Assembly: GCF_014205055.1 (NCBI RefSeq)
Contig: NZ_JACHMS010000001.1
Location: forward strand, 186,001-250,000
Reading direction: 5' to 3'
Origin: Streptomyces luteogriseus
GTDB taxonomy: Bacteria > Actinomycetota > Actinomycetes > Streptomycetales > Streptomycetaceae
DNA length: 64,000 nucleotides
Position 1 is the first letter of the stretch. Each line of letters begins with the position of its first letter. Positions 49,138-57,282 of this stretch are shown here, piece after piece. Made by a program: the position numbers and the translations under genes. Below the pieces are notes generated by a model, which was not told the origin of the DNA, made no database searches, and saw only the letters and a list, made by a program, of their open reading frames with translations.

Positions 49138-50247
49138 ATGGCACGCCGACTTCTCCTCGCGGCCCTCGCCGTCGCCATGACCGTCACGGCCCACATGAGC
49201 TCGGCAGCGGCGGAAACACCGTCCTGGCACCACGTTCCGGTCCCGGCGCAGGTACGCCCCCAGGCCGGGTTGAACGAAGCCGTGGCGTTCGGGTCGGACC
49301 AGGCGTGGGCGGTGGGCGCCGACGCCGTCGGCCGCGAGGCGCCGGGGTTCCCGCTGGTACTGCGCTGGGACGGAACGGCGTGGCAGCGCCCGAGTCTGCC
49401 CGGGGTCCGCTGGCAGGGGGAACTGCTGTCCGTCGCCGCGACCTCGCCGACCGCGGTCTGGGCGGTGGGGCGCGACTCGGAGGGCGGTGCCCGTCTGCTC
49501 CGCTACGACGGCACCACCTGGGGCGAGAGCCGGCCGCCGCGCGGGGTGGTGCTCACCAAGGTCGTCGCCGGCGGCCGTGAGACCTGGCTGATCGGATCGC
49601 GGGACGGCGCCCAGGTGTTGCTGCGCTGGGACGGCGGCGGTTGGCGGGACGTGCCGGCGCCGCCGGGGGCCGTGTACGGCCTGCACATCCTGGCTGCCGA
49701 CGACGTCTGGGCGGCGGGCGCCACCGACTCGGGTGCGGCCGTGGCGCACTGGGACGGGAAGGCCTGGCAGCAGACGGTCGTGGAAGGGTTTCCGCGGTCG
49801 GCCGTGGGGAGCGTGCTGGCGGTGTCGCCGACGGAGGTGTGGGCGGGCGGCACGGCCGGGTTCGTCGGCGGTCCGGTGGGCCGGCCGATTCCGCCCCTGC
49901 TGGTCCGCTGGGACGGGCAGGCGTGGAACCGGGTGACCGTGCCGACCGACTTCGGTTCGGTCACCTCACTGACACCCACCGCGTCCGGCTCACTGGCCTG
50001 GGTCTCGGTGTCCCGCTCACAGAAGTGGGGACCGCCGGGCGGCACTCCCCCGCTTGTCCCCGGGCCCGACTTCCTCGCCTGGAACGGGCAGTCGTTCACC
50101 GAGTACGGCGAACCGGCGGTGGCCGGGGAAGGCGACTCCTCGGTGCTCCGGCTGACACCGGTGCCGGGCACGGCGACGGTCTGGTCGACCGGCCGCGCCG
50201 ACGGCCCCGGAGGCACCTTCGCGCCGCGCATCCTGCGGTTCGGCTGA
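49138..50247 (+). CDS. Secreted WD/Trp-repeat (beta-propeller-like) protein B
   Basis: A 369-residue paralogue of the preceding protein: signal peptide (LLLAALAVAMTVTAHMSSAAA), then at least five blocks with the core L-x-R-W-D-G-x-A/G-W (LVLRWDGTAW, LLRYDGTTW, VLLRWDGGGW, VAHWDGKAW, LLVRWDGQAW), alternating with QAWAVGADA, AVWAVGRDS, DVWAAGATD and EVWAGGTAG strands. The spacing of about 50 residues per block fits a propeller. The two genes are almost contiguous and must be co-transcribed. Function unknown; binding of a partner or glycan at the cell surface is a guess. Confidence 0.78.
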   Translation: MARRLLLAALAVAMTVTAHMSSAAAETPSWHHVPVPAQVRPQAGLNEAVAFGSDQAWAVGADAVGREAPGFPLVLRWDGTAWQRPSLPGVRWQGELLSVAATSPTAVWAVGRDSEGGARLLRYDGTTWGESRPPRGVVLTKVVAGGRETWLIGSRDGAQVLLRWDGGGWRDVPAPPGAVYGLHILAADDVWAAGATDSGAAVAHWDGKAWQQTVVEGFPRSAVGSVLAVSPTEVWAGGTAGFVGGPVGRPIPPLLVRWDGQAWNRVTVPTDFGSVTSLTPTASGSLAWVSVSRSQKWGPPGGTPPLVPGPDFLAWNGQSFTEYGEPAVAGEGDSSVLRLTPVPGTATVWSTGRADGPGGTFAPRILRFG

Positions 50248-50276
50248 GCCGACCGACCCGGGCGCGTGCCCGTTCC

Positions 50277-50654
50277 TCAATGGCGGACCAGGCAGAACGG
50301 GTGCCCCGCCGGGTCGGCATAGATCCGCCAGCCCCGCCCGTCGGCACCGGCGTCCAACACCGTTGCCCCGTGGGCCAGTACCTCTTCCTCGGCCCGGTCC
50401 AGGTCCGCGACGCCGAAGTCGAGGTGGAACTGCTGCGGCCGGGACGGGTCCGGCCACAGCGGCGGGTGGTGGTCGGCTGCCCGCTGGAACGCCAGGACGA
50501 CTCCGGACGGCGTGTGCAGCGTCGCCCAGTCGTCGCTCACCGCCCACCGCCGGTCCGGCTGGTTGACGGTGCCACCGAGGATCAACCCGTAGAACGCGGC
50601 CAGTTCCGCCGGTTCGGGACAGTCGAGCACCACACACTGCAGGTCGGCGATCAC
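50277..50654 (-). CDS. VOC-family (glyoxalase-like) protein
   Basis: A 125-residue protein of the VOC superfamily: ADLQCVVLDCPEPAELAAFY at the start, SGVVLAFQRAADHHPP in the middle, FHLDFGVADLDRAEEEVLAH opening the second half and WRIYADPAGHPFCLVRH at the end. His in QFHLDF and the C-terminal strand residues are expected metal or ligand positions. Common in Streptomyces, without a defined substrate. It is 22 nt downstream of the substrate-binding protein gene on the same strand. Confidence 0.88.
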   Translation of the reverse strand: MIADLQCVVLDCPEPAELAAFYGLILGGTVNQPDRRWAVSDDWATLHTPSGVVLAFQRAADHHPPLWPDPSRPQQFHLDFGVADLDRAEEEVLAHGATVLDAGADGRGWRIYADPAGHPFCLVRH

Positions 50655-50676
50655 GGGACGATCCTAGGACCCGCCG

Positions 50677-51948
50677 TCAGTTCCGCGACGTGAGGTACTC
50701 CTTGACGCCCGGTGCGATGTGTGCGTTCTCGACGTTCACGGCGGCTCCCACGGCCTTGGCGTCCGGCTTGTGCACGTAGGTCGAGGTGCTCGCGGGCCGT
50801 GCCTTGTCGGAGAAGTTCTGCGGCGAGCCCAGGCCGACGTCGACGCTGGACTGGGAGCGGTGGGCCTTGACCACGTCCTCGCGGGTCAGACTGCCGTTCT
50901 CGCAGGCCTTCTTGAGGTCCGTGCCCATCAGCTGAGCGGCGTTGTAGCCGGAGAGCACACCGGAGTCGACCAGGGAGTCCGGGTACTTCTTCTTGTAGGA
51001 GGCGACCATCGTGCGGACCCCGGCCACGTCGGAGCTGACCGCGGGGACGGCGCTGACCACGTTCAGCATGGCCGCCAGGGCCGGGGCGGCCGGTGTCTTC
51101 ATCAGCTGCGGGGCGTAGCCGGGGGCGCTGCTGACGACGGGCACCTTCAGGCCACGGGAGGCCGCGACCCCGACCAGTGAGGCCGTCTGGGCCGGTCCGG
51201 CGCTGATCAGGATCGCCTTGACGCCCTCCTTGCGCAGCGCGGAGACCTGCGCGGACAGGTCGGTGTCCGTCGCCTTGATCTTCTGACCGGCGATCTTCAG
51301 GCCCGCCTTCTTCGCGGCCCACCGCGAGCCCTCCAGCGCGTTGGCGCCGTAGTCGCCCTCGAAGTAGACGTGGCCGATCGTGTCGCCCTTCGCCAGGCCC
51401 TTGGTGCGGGTGAGGAAGTCGACCGCGGCGATCATGTCGACGTCGTAGGTGGTGCCCAGGACCTGGACCGAGTCCCGGTCGAGCAGGGAGGCGGCCCAGG
51501 CCTGCGGGAAGGTGAGCACCTTGTCCCGTTCGATGTCGTCGAGCAGTGCGGCCATCACGGGCGAACCGATGACCTGGGGCAGCGCCACGACGTCCGCGGA
51601 GATGTCGGCGTAGGCGGTGACGGCCTTCTGGACGTCGTAGCCGTGGTCCTTGACGACGATCTCGATGCGACGGTCGCAGATGCCGCCGCGGGCGTTGACC
51701 TCGTCCGCCCACATCTGCTGCGCCTGCACGATGCTCTTGCCGAGGGTGGCATAGGGGCCGGTGAGGTCCGTCAGGGCGCCGAGCCTGATGGTCTTGCCGG
51801 TGACTCCGGGGCCGGTCTTGATGCCGTCGGCGCCGTCGTCGGCACTCCCGGCGGAGCCGGCCTTGGAGCTGCATCCGGTGCCCGCGAGCAGCAGGGCCGC
51901 GAGGGCGGTGGCCAGAAGCGTTCTGGTGCGTGGTGCGGTGGGGTTCAC
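50677..51948 (-). CDS. Branched-chain amino-acid-type ABC substrate-binding lipoprotein (LivK-like)
   Basis: A 423-residue type I periplasmic-binding-fold protein. The lipoprotein signal ends at LLAGTGCSS (Cys26). The mature start TIRLGALTDLTGPYATLGKS is the family signature, and ARGGICDRRIEIVVKDHGYD follows as usual; GHVYFEGDYGANALEGS and ILISAGPAQTASLVGVAA are inner strands. It captures a small ligand for the permease and ATPase genes that precede it on the same strand. In this family ligands range from amino acids to amides and aromatics, so the substrate is open. Confidence 0.9.
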   Translation of the reverse strand: MNPTAPRTRTLLATALAALLLAGTGCSSKAGSAGSADDGADGIKTGPGVTGKTIRLGALTDLTGPYATLGKSIVQAQQMWADEVNARGGICDRRIEIVVKDHGYDVQKAVTAYADISADVVALPQVIGSPVMAALLDDIERDKVLTFPQAWAASLLDRDSVQVLGTTYDVDMIAAVDFLTRTKGLAKGDTIGHVYFEGDYGANALEGSRWAAKKAGLKIAGQKIKATDTDLSAQVSALRKEGVKAILISAGPAQTASLVGVAASRGLKVPVVSSAPGYAPQLMKTPAAPALAAMLNVVSAVPAVSSDVAGVRTMVASYKKKYPDSLVDSGVLSGYNAAQLMGTDLKKACENGSLTREDVVKAHRSQSSVDVGLGSPQNFSDKARPASTSTYVHKPDAKAVGAAVNVENAHIAPGVKEYLTSRN

Positions 51949-53087
51949 GGGGTGGGCTCCTTGGCTCGTGCGGCTGACGTGTGCGGCAGGGAAGCGGAGG
52001 TGGTGCCGGTGGCGGTCGGTGGGGCGGCTCGGCGACTGCGCAGACGTGCGCGCAGGCGGCGGACCAGGCCGTGCAGGCCGTCGGGGGCGAAGAGGAGGAT
52101 CAGGACGATCGCCGCTCCGTAGAGGTAGCGGGCGGCCTCGGTGGGGCCGACCGTGCCGTCGGTGGTGCCGGGGGCGGCCACCAGCGGGAGTTGGTCGGCG
52201 TAGCGGGTCATCAGCAGCGGCAGCGCGGTGACGAAGACGGCGCCCGCGGTGGCTCCGGCCACCGATCCGAGTCCGCCGATGACGATCATGGCGAGGTAGT
52301 CGACCGACAGCACCAGGCCGAAATAGTCGGGCACCACGCGGCGGAAGGAGAGGGCGAGCATCACGCCGGCCAGGCCCGCGTACATCGACGAGACGACGAA
52401 GGCCGCCGAGCGGTGCCGGGAGACGTTCACGCCCATCACGGCCGCCGCGGTCTCGCTGTCGCGCAGCGCCACCAGGGCGCGCCCGGGACGGCCGCGCAGG
52501 AGTCCGCGGGCGGTGAACCAGGTGACCGCGAACAGGGCGACGCCCAGGTACCAGAGTCGCTCCTCGGCGCCGAACGGCACGCCCAGTACGGTCAGTTCGG
52601 AGTCGGCGGAGAAGGAGAAGCCGCCCAGTTCCAGCGGCGGCACCGAGCGGCCGTTGAATCCGCCGGTGACGGAGTCCGCGGTGAGCAGGACGTGGTGGCC
52701 GAGGAAGACCAGGGCGAGGGTCGCGACGCCCAGGTAGACGCCGCGCACCCGACCGGCGACCGGGCTGAAGAGCCCGCCGGCCGCCCCGGCGAGCAGGACC
52801 GCGAGTACGGCGGCCAGGGCGGTTGGCAGCCCGGGCCCGGGTTCACCGGCCAGCCACACGTAACCGTAGGCGCCGACGGCGAGGAAGAAGGCGTGGCCGA
52901 GGGAGAGTTGGCCGGCGGTGCCGGACAGCAGGCCGAGGCCCACCGCGCCGATGGCCGCCGCCATCGAGAACAGGCCGATGCGCAGCCAGAACGCGTCGAG
53001 GTAGAAGGGCAGCGCGCACAGGACGACGACGGCCGCCGAGGTCCAGCCGACGCGGACGGCGCCGGCGCGGGAGAGTCGCTCAGACAC
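51945..53087 (-). CDS. Branched-chain amino-acid-type ABC permease (LivM-like)
   Basis: A 380-residue membrane protein with about ten hydrophobic segments. The LivM core is GLLSGTAGQLSLGHAFFLAV and, near the C-terminus, the EAA-type loop AAAVMGVNVSRHRSAAFVVS followed by YLAMIVIGGLGSVAGATAGA. An extra C-terminal cytosolic tail of about 45 residues (LRARLRSRRAAPPTATG) is longer than usual. The GTG overlaps the livH-like stop by 8 nt and its own stop overlaps the binding-protein start. Confidence 0.9.
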   Translation of the reverse strand: MSERLSRAGAVRVGWTSAAVVVLCALPFYLDAFWLRIGLFSMAAAIGAVGLGLLSGTAGQLSLGHAFFLAVGAYGYVWLAGEPGPGLPTALAAVLAVLLAGAAGGLFSPVAGRVRGVYLGVATLALVFLGHHVLLTADSVTGGFNGRSVPPLELGGFSFSADSELTVLGVPFGAEERLWYLGVALFAVTWFTARGLLRGRPGRALVALRDSETAAAVMGVNVSRHRSAAFVVSSMYAGLAGVMLALSFRRVVPDYFGLVLSVDYLAMIVIGGLGSVAGATAGAVFVTALPLLMTRYADQLPLVAAPGTTDGTVGPTEAARYLYGAAIVLILLFAPDGLHGLVRRLRARLRSRRAAPPTATGTTSASLPHTSAARAKEPTP

Positions 53088-53976
53088 GGACCGCCGCCTT
53101 TCCCCCGAACAGCCCGGTCGGCCGCACCAGCAGCACCAGGACCATCACCGCGTAGGGGGCGACGTCGCCGAACCCCTCGCCCAGGACGTGCAGGTCGGAC
53201 TGGTAGCCCGCGACGAGCGCCTCGGTCATGCCGATCAGCAGGCTGCCCGCGAGGGCTCCCGGTGGCGAGGCCATCCCGCCGAGGATCGCCGCCGGGAACG
53301 CCTTCAGGGCGATCTGCCCCGTCGTGCGCTCCAGCCCGGGTGCGGGGAACGCGGCGAGGAACACCGCCGCCAGGGCGGCCAGCGCTCCGGCCAGGCACCA
53401 GGCGAGCATGCGGATCCGCACCAGCCGTACGCCCATCAGGGAGGCCGCCTCGACGTCCTCGGCCGCGGCGCGCAGCGACAGGCCCCAGGAGGTGTACCGG
53501 AACAGCGCGAAGACACCGGCGATGACCACGCCGGAGACCACGATCGCGCCGATCCGGCTGTCCGCGACGGTCACCGGCCCCCATTCGCTGACCGAGTCGC
53601 CCCACGGGTCGCCGAGCGAGAGCAGGTCCCCGCCGATGCGCCGGGACAGGTCGGTGAGGATGAGGATGTCGACGCCGATGGTGACGATGGTCTGTACATG
53701 GGCGCCGTGCGGGTCCGTCCCGCCGGCCTGGAGCAGGAAGCGGTCCAGGGCGCCGGCCACCGCTGCCGTCACCAGGACGGACACCGCTAGGGCCCCGGCG
53801 AAGCCGAGGTCGTCGTGGAGTACGGCGGTGAGATAGCCGCCGAGCAGGAGCAGGGAGCCGTGGGCGAAGTTCATGACGCCGGAGGCCTTGAAGATGATGA
53901 CGAAGCCGAGCGCGACCAGGGCGTAGACCGCGCCCAGGGCGAGGCCGTCGAAGAGGGTGCTCAGGAGTGTGGTCAT
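53080..53976 (-). CDS. Branched-chain amino-acid-type ABC permease (LivH-like)
   Basis: A 298-residue membrane protein. The opening LFDGLALGAVYALVALGFVII-type segment with KASGVMNFAHGSLLLLGGYL is the LivH hallmark; LSLRAAAEDVEAASLMGVRL is the ATPase-contact loop, and ILGGMASPPGALAGSLLIGM the last periplasmic segment. GGAGG stands 6 nt before the ATG, which overlaps the livG-like stop (ATGA). Pairs with LivM as the heterodimeric channel. Confidence 0.92.
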   Translation of the reverse strand: MTTLLSTLFDGLALGAVYALVALGFVIIFKASGVMNFAHGSLLLLGGYLTAVLHDDLGFAGALAVSVLVTAAVAGALDRFLLQAGGTDPHGAHVQTIVTIGVDILILTDLSRRIGGDLLSLGDPWGDSVSEWGPVTVADSRIGAIVVSGVVIAGVFALFRYTSWGLSLRAAAEDVEAASLMGVRLVRIRMLAWCLAGALAALAAVFLAAFPAPGLERTTGQIALKAFPAAILGGMASPPGALAGSLLIGMTEALVAGYQSDLHVLGEGFGDVAPYAVMVLVLLVRPTGLFGGKAAVRV

Positions 53977-54773
53977 GCCGCGTCCTCCTGGTCGGCGCCG
54001 GTGCCGAGGTAGGCGCGCAGCACCTCGGGGTCGCCGCGGACCTCGTCCGGGGTGCCGTGCGCGATGGCACGGCCGAAGTCGAGGACGGTGACCTCGTCGG
54101 CGAGCCGCATCACCAGACCCATGTCGTGCTCCACCAGTACGACGGACAGGCCGAGTTCGGCGCGCACGGCGTGCACGACCTCGACCGTGCGGGCCCGTTC
54201 GGCCGCGTTCATCCCGGCGACCGGCTCGTCCAGCAACAGGACGCTGGGCTCCAGGCAGAGGGCGCGGGCGAACTCCACGCGTTTGCGGTCGCCGTAGGAG
54301 AGCAGGGCGACGGGGTTGTCGAAGTGGTGTCCTAGGCCGGTGAGTTCGGCGATCGCGCGGGCCCGGGCGAGGTGGACGCGCTGTTCGCGCCGCACGTGCG
54401 GCAGGCGCAGCGCGCTGGCGGCGAATCCGGCCCGGGACAGGGCGTGGCGGCCGAGCATCAGGTTGTCGGCGACCGTGCCCTGGGTGGTGACGATGTTCTG
54501 GAAGGTGCGGGCCACGCCGAGCGCGGCGATGCGGTGGGGCGCCAGCCGGGTCAGGTCGGCATCGCCGAGCCGTACGGTGCCGGCGGCGGGGCGGCACAGG
54601 CCCGACAGCACGTTGAAGCAGGTGGACTTGCCCGCTCCGTTGGGTCCGATGAGCGCGTGGACGGAGCCCGGGGCGACGGTGAAGGACACCGCGTCGAGGG
54701 CGGTGAGCCCGGCGAAGCGGACGGTCACGTCCGTGACGGCGAGTTCGGGCGGTGCGGTGGTGCGGACGGTCAC
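53973..54773 (-). CDS. ABC transporter ATPase (LivG-like)
   Basis: A 266-residue ATPase: Walker A LIGPNGAGKSTCFNVLSG, the family segment IAALGVARTFQNIVTTQGTV, signature LLSYGDRKRVEFARAL (LSYGD in place of LSGGQ, usual in LivG), Walker B SVLLLDEPVAGMN and the switch His in VVLVEHDM. It powers uptake with the LivF-like protein. The GTG overlaps the preceding stop (GTGA). Confidence 0.93.
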   Translation of the reverse strand: MTVRTTAPPELAVTDVTVRFAGLTALDAVSFTVAPGSVHALIGPNGAGKSTCFNVLSGLCRPAAGTVRLGDADLTRLAPHRIAALGVARTFQNIVTTQGTVADNLMLGRHALSRAGFAASALRLPHVRREQRVHLARARAIAELTGLGHHFDNPVALLSYGDRKRVEFARALCLEPSVLLLDEPVAGMNAAERARTVEVVHAVRAELGLSVVLVEHDMGLVMRLADEVTVLDFGRAIAHGTPDEVRGDPEVLRAYLGTGADQEDAA

Positions 54774-55612
54774 GCGGCTCCCTGCCCCTCGGTGGTTCCG
54801 GCTCTCTGCGCTGTCTGGGTGCGTTCTTCGGCGGCCGTGGCGCCTTCTTCGGTGGTCTCGCCCAGGTACAGCCGCTTCACGGCGTCCGTGCGGGCCAGTT
54901 CCTCGGCGGGCCCGGAGAGGCGGACCTCGCCGACCTCCAGGACGTGGGCGGTGTCGGCCAGGGACAGCGCCATGCCCGCGTTCTGCTCGACGAGCAGCAC
55001 GGCGGTGCCTTGCGCGTTGATCTCGCGGACGACCTCGGCGATCCGGTACACCATCTGCGGGGCCAGGCCCAGGGAGGGCTCGTCGAGCAGGAGCAGACGG
55101 GGCGCGGCCATGAGGGCCCGGCCGATGGCGAGCATCTGCTGCTCGCCGCCGGAGAGCAGTCCCGCCGCCTGCCGGGTGCGTTCGGCGAGGCGCGGGAAGA
55201 GCGTGAAGACCCGTTCCCGGGCCTCGGCGACCTGGTCCGGGCGGCGCCGCCCGAGACCGAGGCCGCCGGAGCGCAGGTTCTCGTCGACGGTGAGCCCGGC
55301 GAAGACCCGGCGCCCCTCGGGGACCTGGACCACCCCGGCGCGCACCGCGGCGACCGGGTCCCGCCCGTCGAGTTCCGTGGCGCCGTAGCGGATCCGGCCG
55401 GCCGTGATCGCGCCGCGGTGCAGGCGCAGGGTGCCCGACACCGCCCGCAGCAGGGTCGTCTTGCCCGCGCCGTTGGCGCCGAGCAGGGCGACGACCGTGC
55501 CGTGCGGGACGGTCAGCGAGACGGAGCGAAGGGCGGACAGGGCGCGGCCGTAGGTCACGTCGAGGCCCTCGACGCGCAGGGCGGGCTCCTCGTCCGGTGG
55601 TGCTTCGGGCAT
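54770..55612 (-). CDS. ABC transporter ATPase (LivF-like)
   Basis: A 280-residue ATPase: RVEGLDVTYGRALSALRSVS, Walker A LLGANGAGKTTLLRAVSG, VQVPEGRRVFAGLTVDENL (LivF signature), LLSGGEQQMLAIGRALM and LLLLDEPSLGLAPQMV, with switch His replaced in VLLVEQNAG as is usual for LivF. The C-terminal 30 residues are an extra Glu/Ala/Thr-rich tail. It is the first gene of the five-gene transporter operon; GAGGAG precedes the ATG at 55612. A PucR-like regulator gene lies upstream on the same strand. Confidence 0.93.
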   Translation of the reverse strand: MPEAPPDEEPALRVEGLDVTYGRALSALRSVSLTVPHGTVVALLGANGAGKTTLLRAVSGTLRLHRGAITAGRIRYGATELDGRDPVAAVRAGVVQVPEGRRVFAGLTVDENLRSGGLGLGRRRPDQVAEARERVFTLFPRLAERTRQAAGLLSGGEQQMLAIGRALMAAPRLLLLDEPSLGLAPQMVYRIAEVVREINAQGTAVLLVEQNAGMALSLADTAHVLEVGEVRLSGPAEELARTDAVKRLYLGETTEEGATAAEERTQTAQRAGTTEGQGAA

Positions 55613-55821
55613 CACGGCTCCTCGGGTCCGTGCCGTCGGGCACGGGTGCTTCGGGGGAAGGGCAGCTCACGACAGCACGGGCGCGGAGGGGCGGTACAGG
55701 TGTGCGGGCCGGGTGGCTGCACGCTCCCAACGCGGGTCGGCGGGGATTGTGCGGCTGCCCAGAGGTGGGGATGCGCGACCCGGCCCGACGGGGACGGTGC
55801 GGCTGCCCGAGGAGTGTCCGG

Positions 55822-57090
55822 TCAGCCGCGCGGCACCCGGCGCGCCGTCAGTGCGAGGCCGATCTCCACCACGTCGTGCGGGCGGGCCAGGGACCGGCCG
55901 ATGAGCTGCTCGCAGCGGCGCAGCCGGTTCAGGACGGTGTTGCGGTGGCAGTACAGCCGTTCACCGGCGCGCTGGGCGGAGCCCTCGCAGGCGAACCAGG
56001 CGACCAGGGTGTCCAGCAGTACGTCGCGGTCGGCCGGTTCCAGGCGGAGCAGGGGGCCGAGTACCCGCTCGGTGAGGGTCGCGCCGAGGTCCGGGCAGGA
56101 GACGACCAGCGCCTCGGGGAGGTGTTCGGTGAGCCGGACCGTGCCGCCCTCGGGTGGGCAGATGCTCAGAGCCAGGTCGGCCAGGCGCCGGGCGTCGCCG
56201 ACGGCGGCGAGTCCCGTCACGGCGCTGCCGACGCCGATGCGGCAGCCCGCCGGGGTGTCGGCGGTCAGGGCCAGCGCCGCAAGGGGGTCCCGGTCGGCCT
56301 TCCCGTTCCCCTCGTCGCCGACCAGGACGATGCCGTGGTCCACGTCCGCTCCCGAGTGCCGGTAGGCGCATCCGCCGGCCGGGAGATCGTGCGGCGGGCC
56401 GCCGGCGATCGCGACGACGACGTACCGGCCGTGCTCCGGCAGGCACAGCCTCTCGGCGGTCTCGGGCAGGTCCGCGATCCGGCTCGTGCCGTCCAGGAGG
56501 GCCGCGGCCAGCAGGCGCACCCTGTTCTCGCGCCGCCAGGCGAGCTGCCGCTCGGCCTGCCGGTAGGCGTCGGCCACGAGGGTGCAGTGCTCGTCGACGA
56601 AGTTCCACACGTCGGTGGCCACGTGCACGAGGAGCCGGACGTCCTCGGGCTCCGAGCGGGTGGTCTCCTCGACCAGCCGCTGCCACACCAGGGAGCCGCC
56701 CAGCCGGAACGCGTGCAGCACGGCGTCCAGCGGCAGCCCTTGCTCGGCCCGGGCGACGCCGATCCGCCAGGTGCAGCGGTGGGCGGCCTCACGGGTGCCG
56801 CGCGGGTCGAGCAGCGAGGTCACGCTGTGCCGCAGCGAGCGGTACACCTCCTGCCAGGTGCCGGCGTGATCGTTCTCCAGCGCGGTCCGGTACGCCGGTT
56901 CCTGCTCGCGCAGGACTGCCAGCAGCCGGTCGGTCAGGTCCGGCAGGTCGTCCAGCAGGACGCGGGCGGCCCGGTGCAGGACGCGCAGCGCGTCGGCGTC
57001 GATCAGCGATCGGAGCCTTCGTGGCCGCGGCTGCGGAACGGGTGTGGGCCCGGCGCGGAACGTCGTACGTGTGCGTGCGGCAGGATGCAT
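55822..57090 (-). CDS. PucR/CdaR-type transcriptional regulator
   Basis: A 422-residue regulator. The N-terminal 200 residues are a helical sensory domain (ADALRVLHRAARVLLDDLPD ... WNFVDEHCTLVADAYRQAER); a central GGDEF-like degenerate domain follows; the C-terminus has the PucR-type helix-turn-helix LVAWFACEGSAQRAGERLYC then HRNTVLNRLRRCEQLIGRSL. The ATG at 57090 is chosen for its GAGGAC site; a longer in-frame start at 57186 adds a low-complexity basic stretch. Standing directly upstream of the ABC importer operon on the same strand, it probably controls that operon. Confidence 0.88.
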   Translation of the reverse strand: MHPAARTRTTFRAGPTPVPQPRPRRLRSLIDADALRVLHRAARVLLDDLPDLTDRLLAVLREQEPAYRTALENDHAGTWQEVYRSLRHSVTSLLDPRGTREAAHRCTWRIGVARAEQGLPLDAVLHAFRLGGSLVWQRLVEETTRSEPEDVRLLVHVATDVWNFVDEHCTLVADAYRQAERQLAWRRENRVRLLAAALLDGTSRIADLPETAERLCLPEHGRYVVVAIAGGPPHDLPAGGCAYRHSGADVDHGIVLVGDEGNGKADRDPLAALALTADTPAGCRIGVGSAVTGLAAVGDARRLADLALSICPPEGGTVRLTEHLPEALVVSCPDLGATLTERVLGPLLRLEPADRDVLLDTLVAWFACEGSAQRAGERLYCHRNTVLNRLRRCEQLIGRSLARPHDVVEIGLALTARRVPRG

Positions 57091-57282
57091 GGCGGTCCTC
57101 CCCCGACTTCGGCCTTCCGGCGGCCCCCGGCGCCGTCCGGGCGCAGCGGCGTCCGGCGGGTGCGCTGCCCGTACGGCCGTCGTCACCCGCGTAGTGCTGC
57201 TTCGAAGGATGACATACCGTCCGGTCGGTCCCCAGGGTTGTGCGGCTTCTTCTCGCTGGGTCCGCCGAGATTTTCCGGGGGC

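Noticed and set aside
55749..55808. Direct repeat GTGCGGCTGCCC (55749-55760 and 55797-55808)
   Set aside because: Short GC-rich repeat between the importer operon and the PucR gene; too common a composition to call an operator without comparison.
57091..57186. N-terminal extension of the PucR-like regulator from an ATG at 57186
   Set aside because: Low-complexity Arg/Pro/Gly stretch without ribosome site; the ATG at 57090 is better supported.
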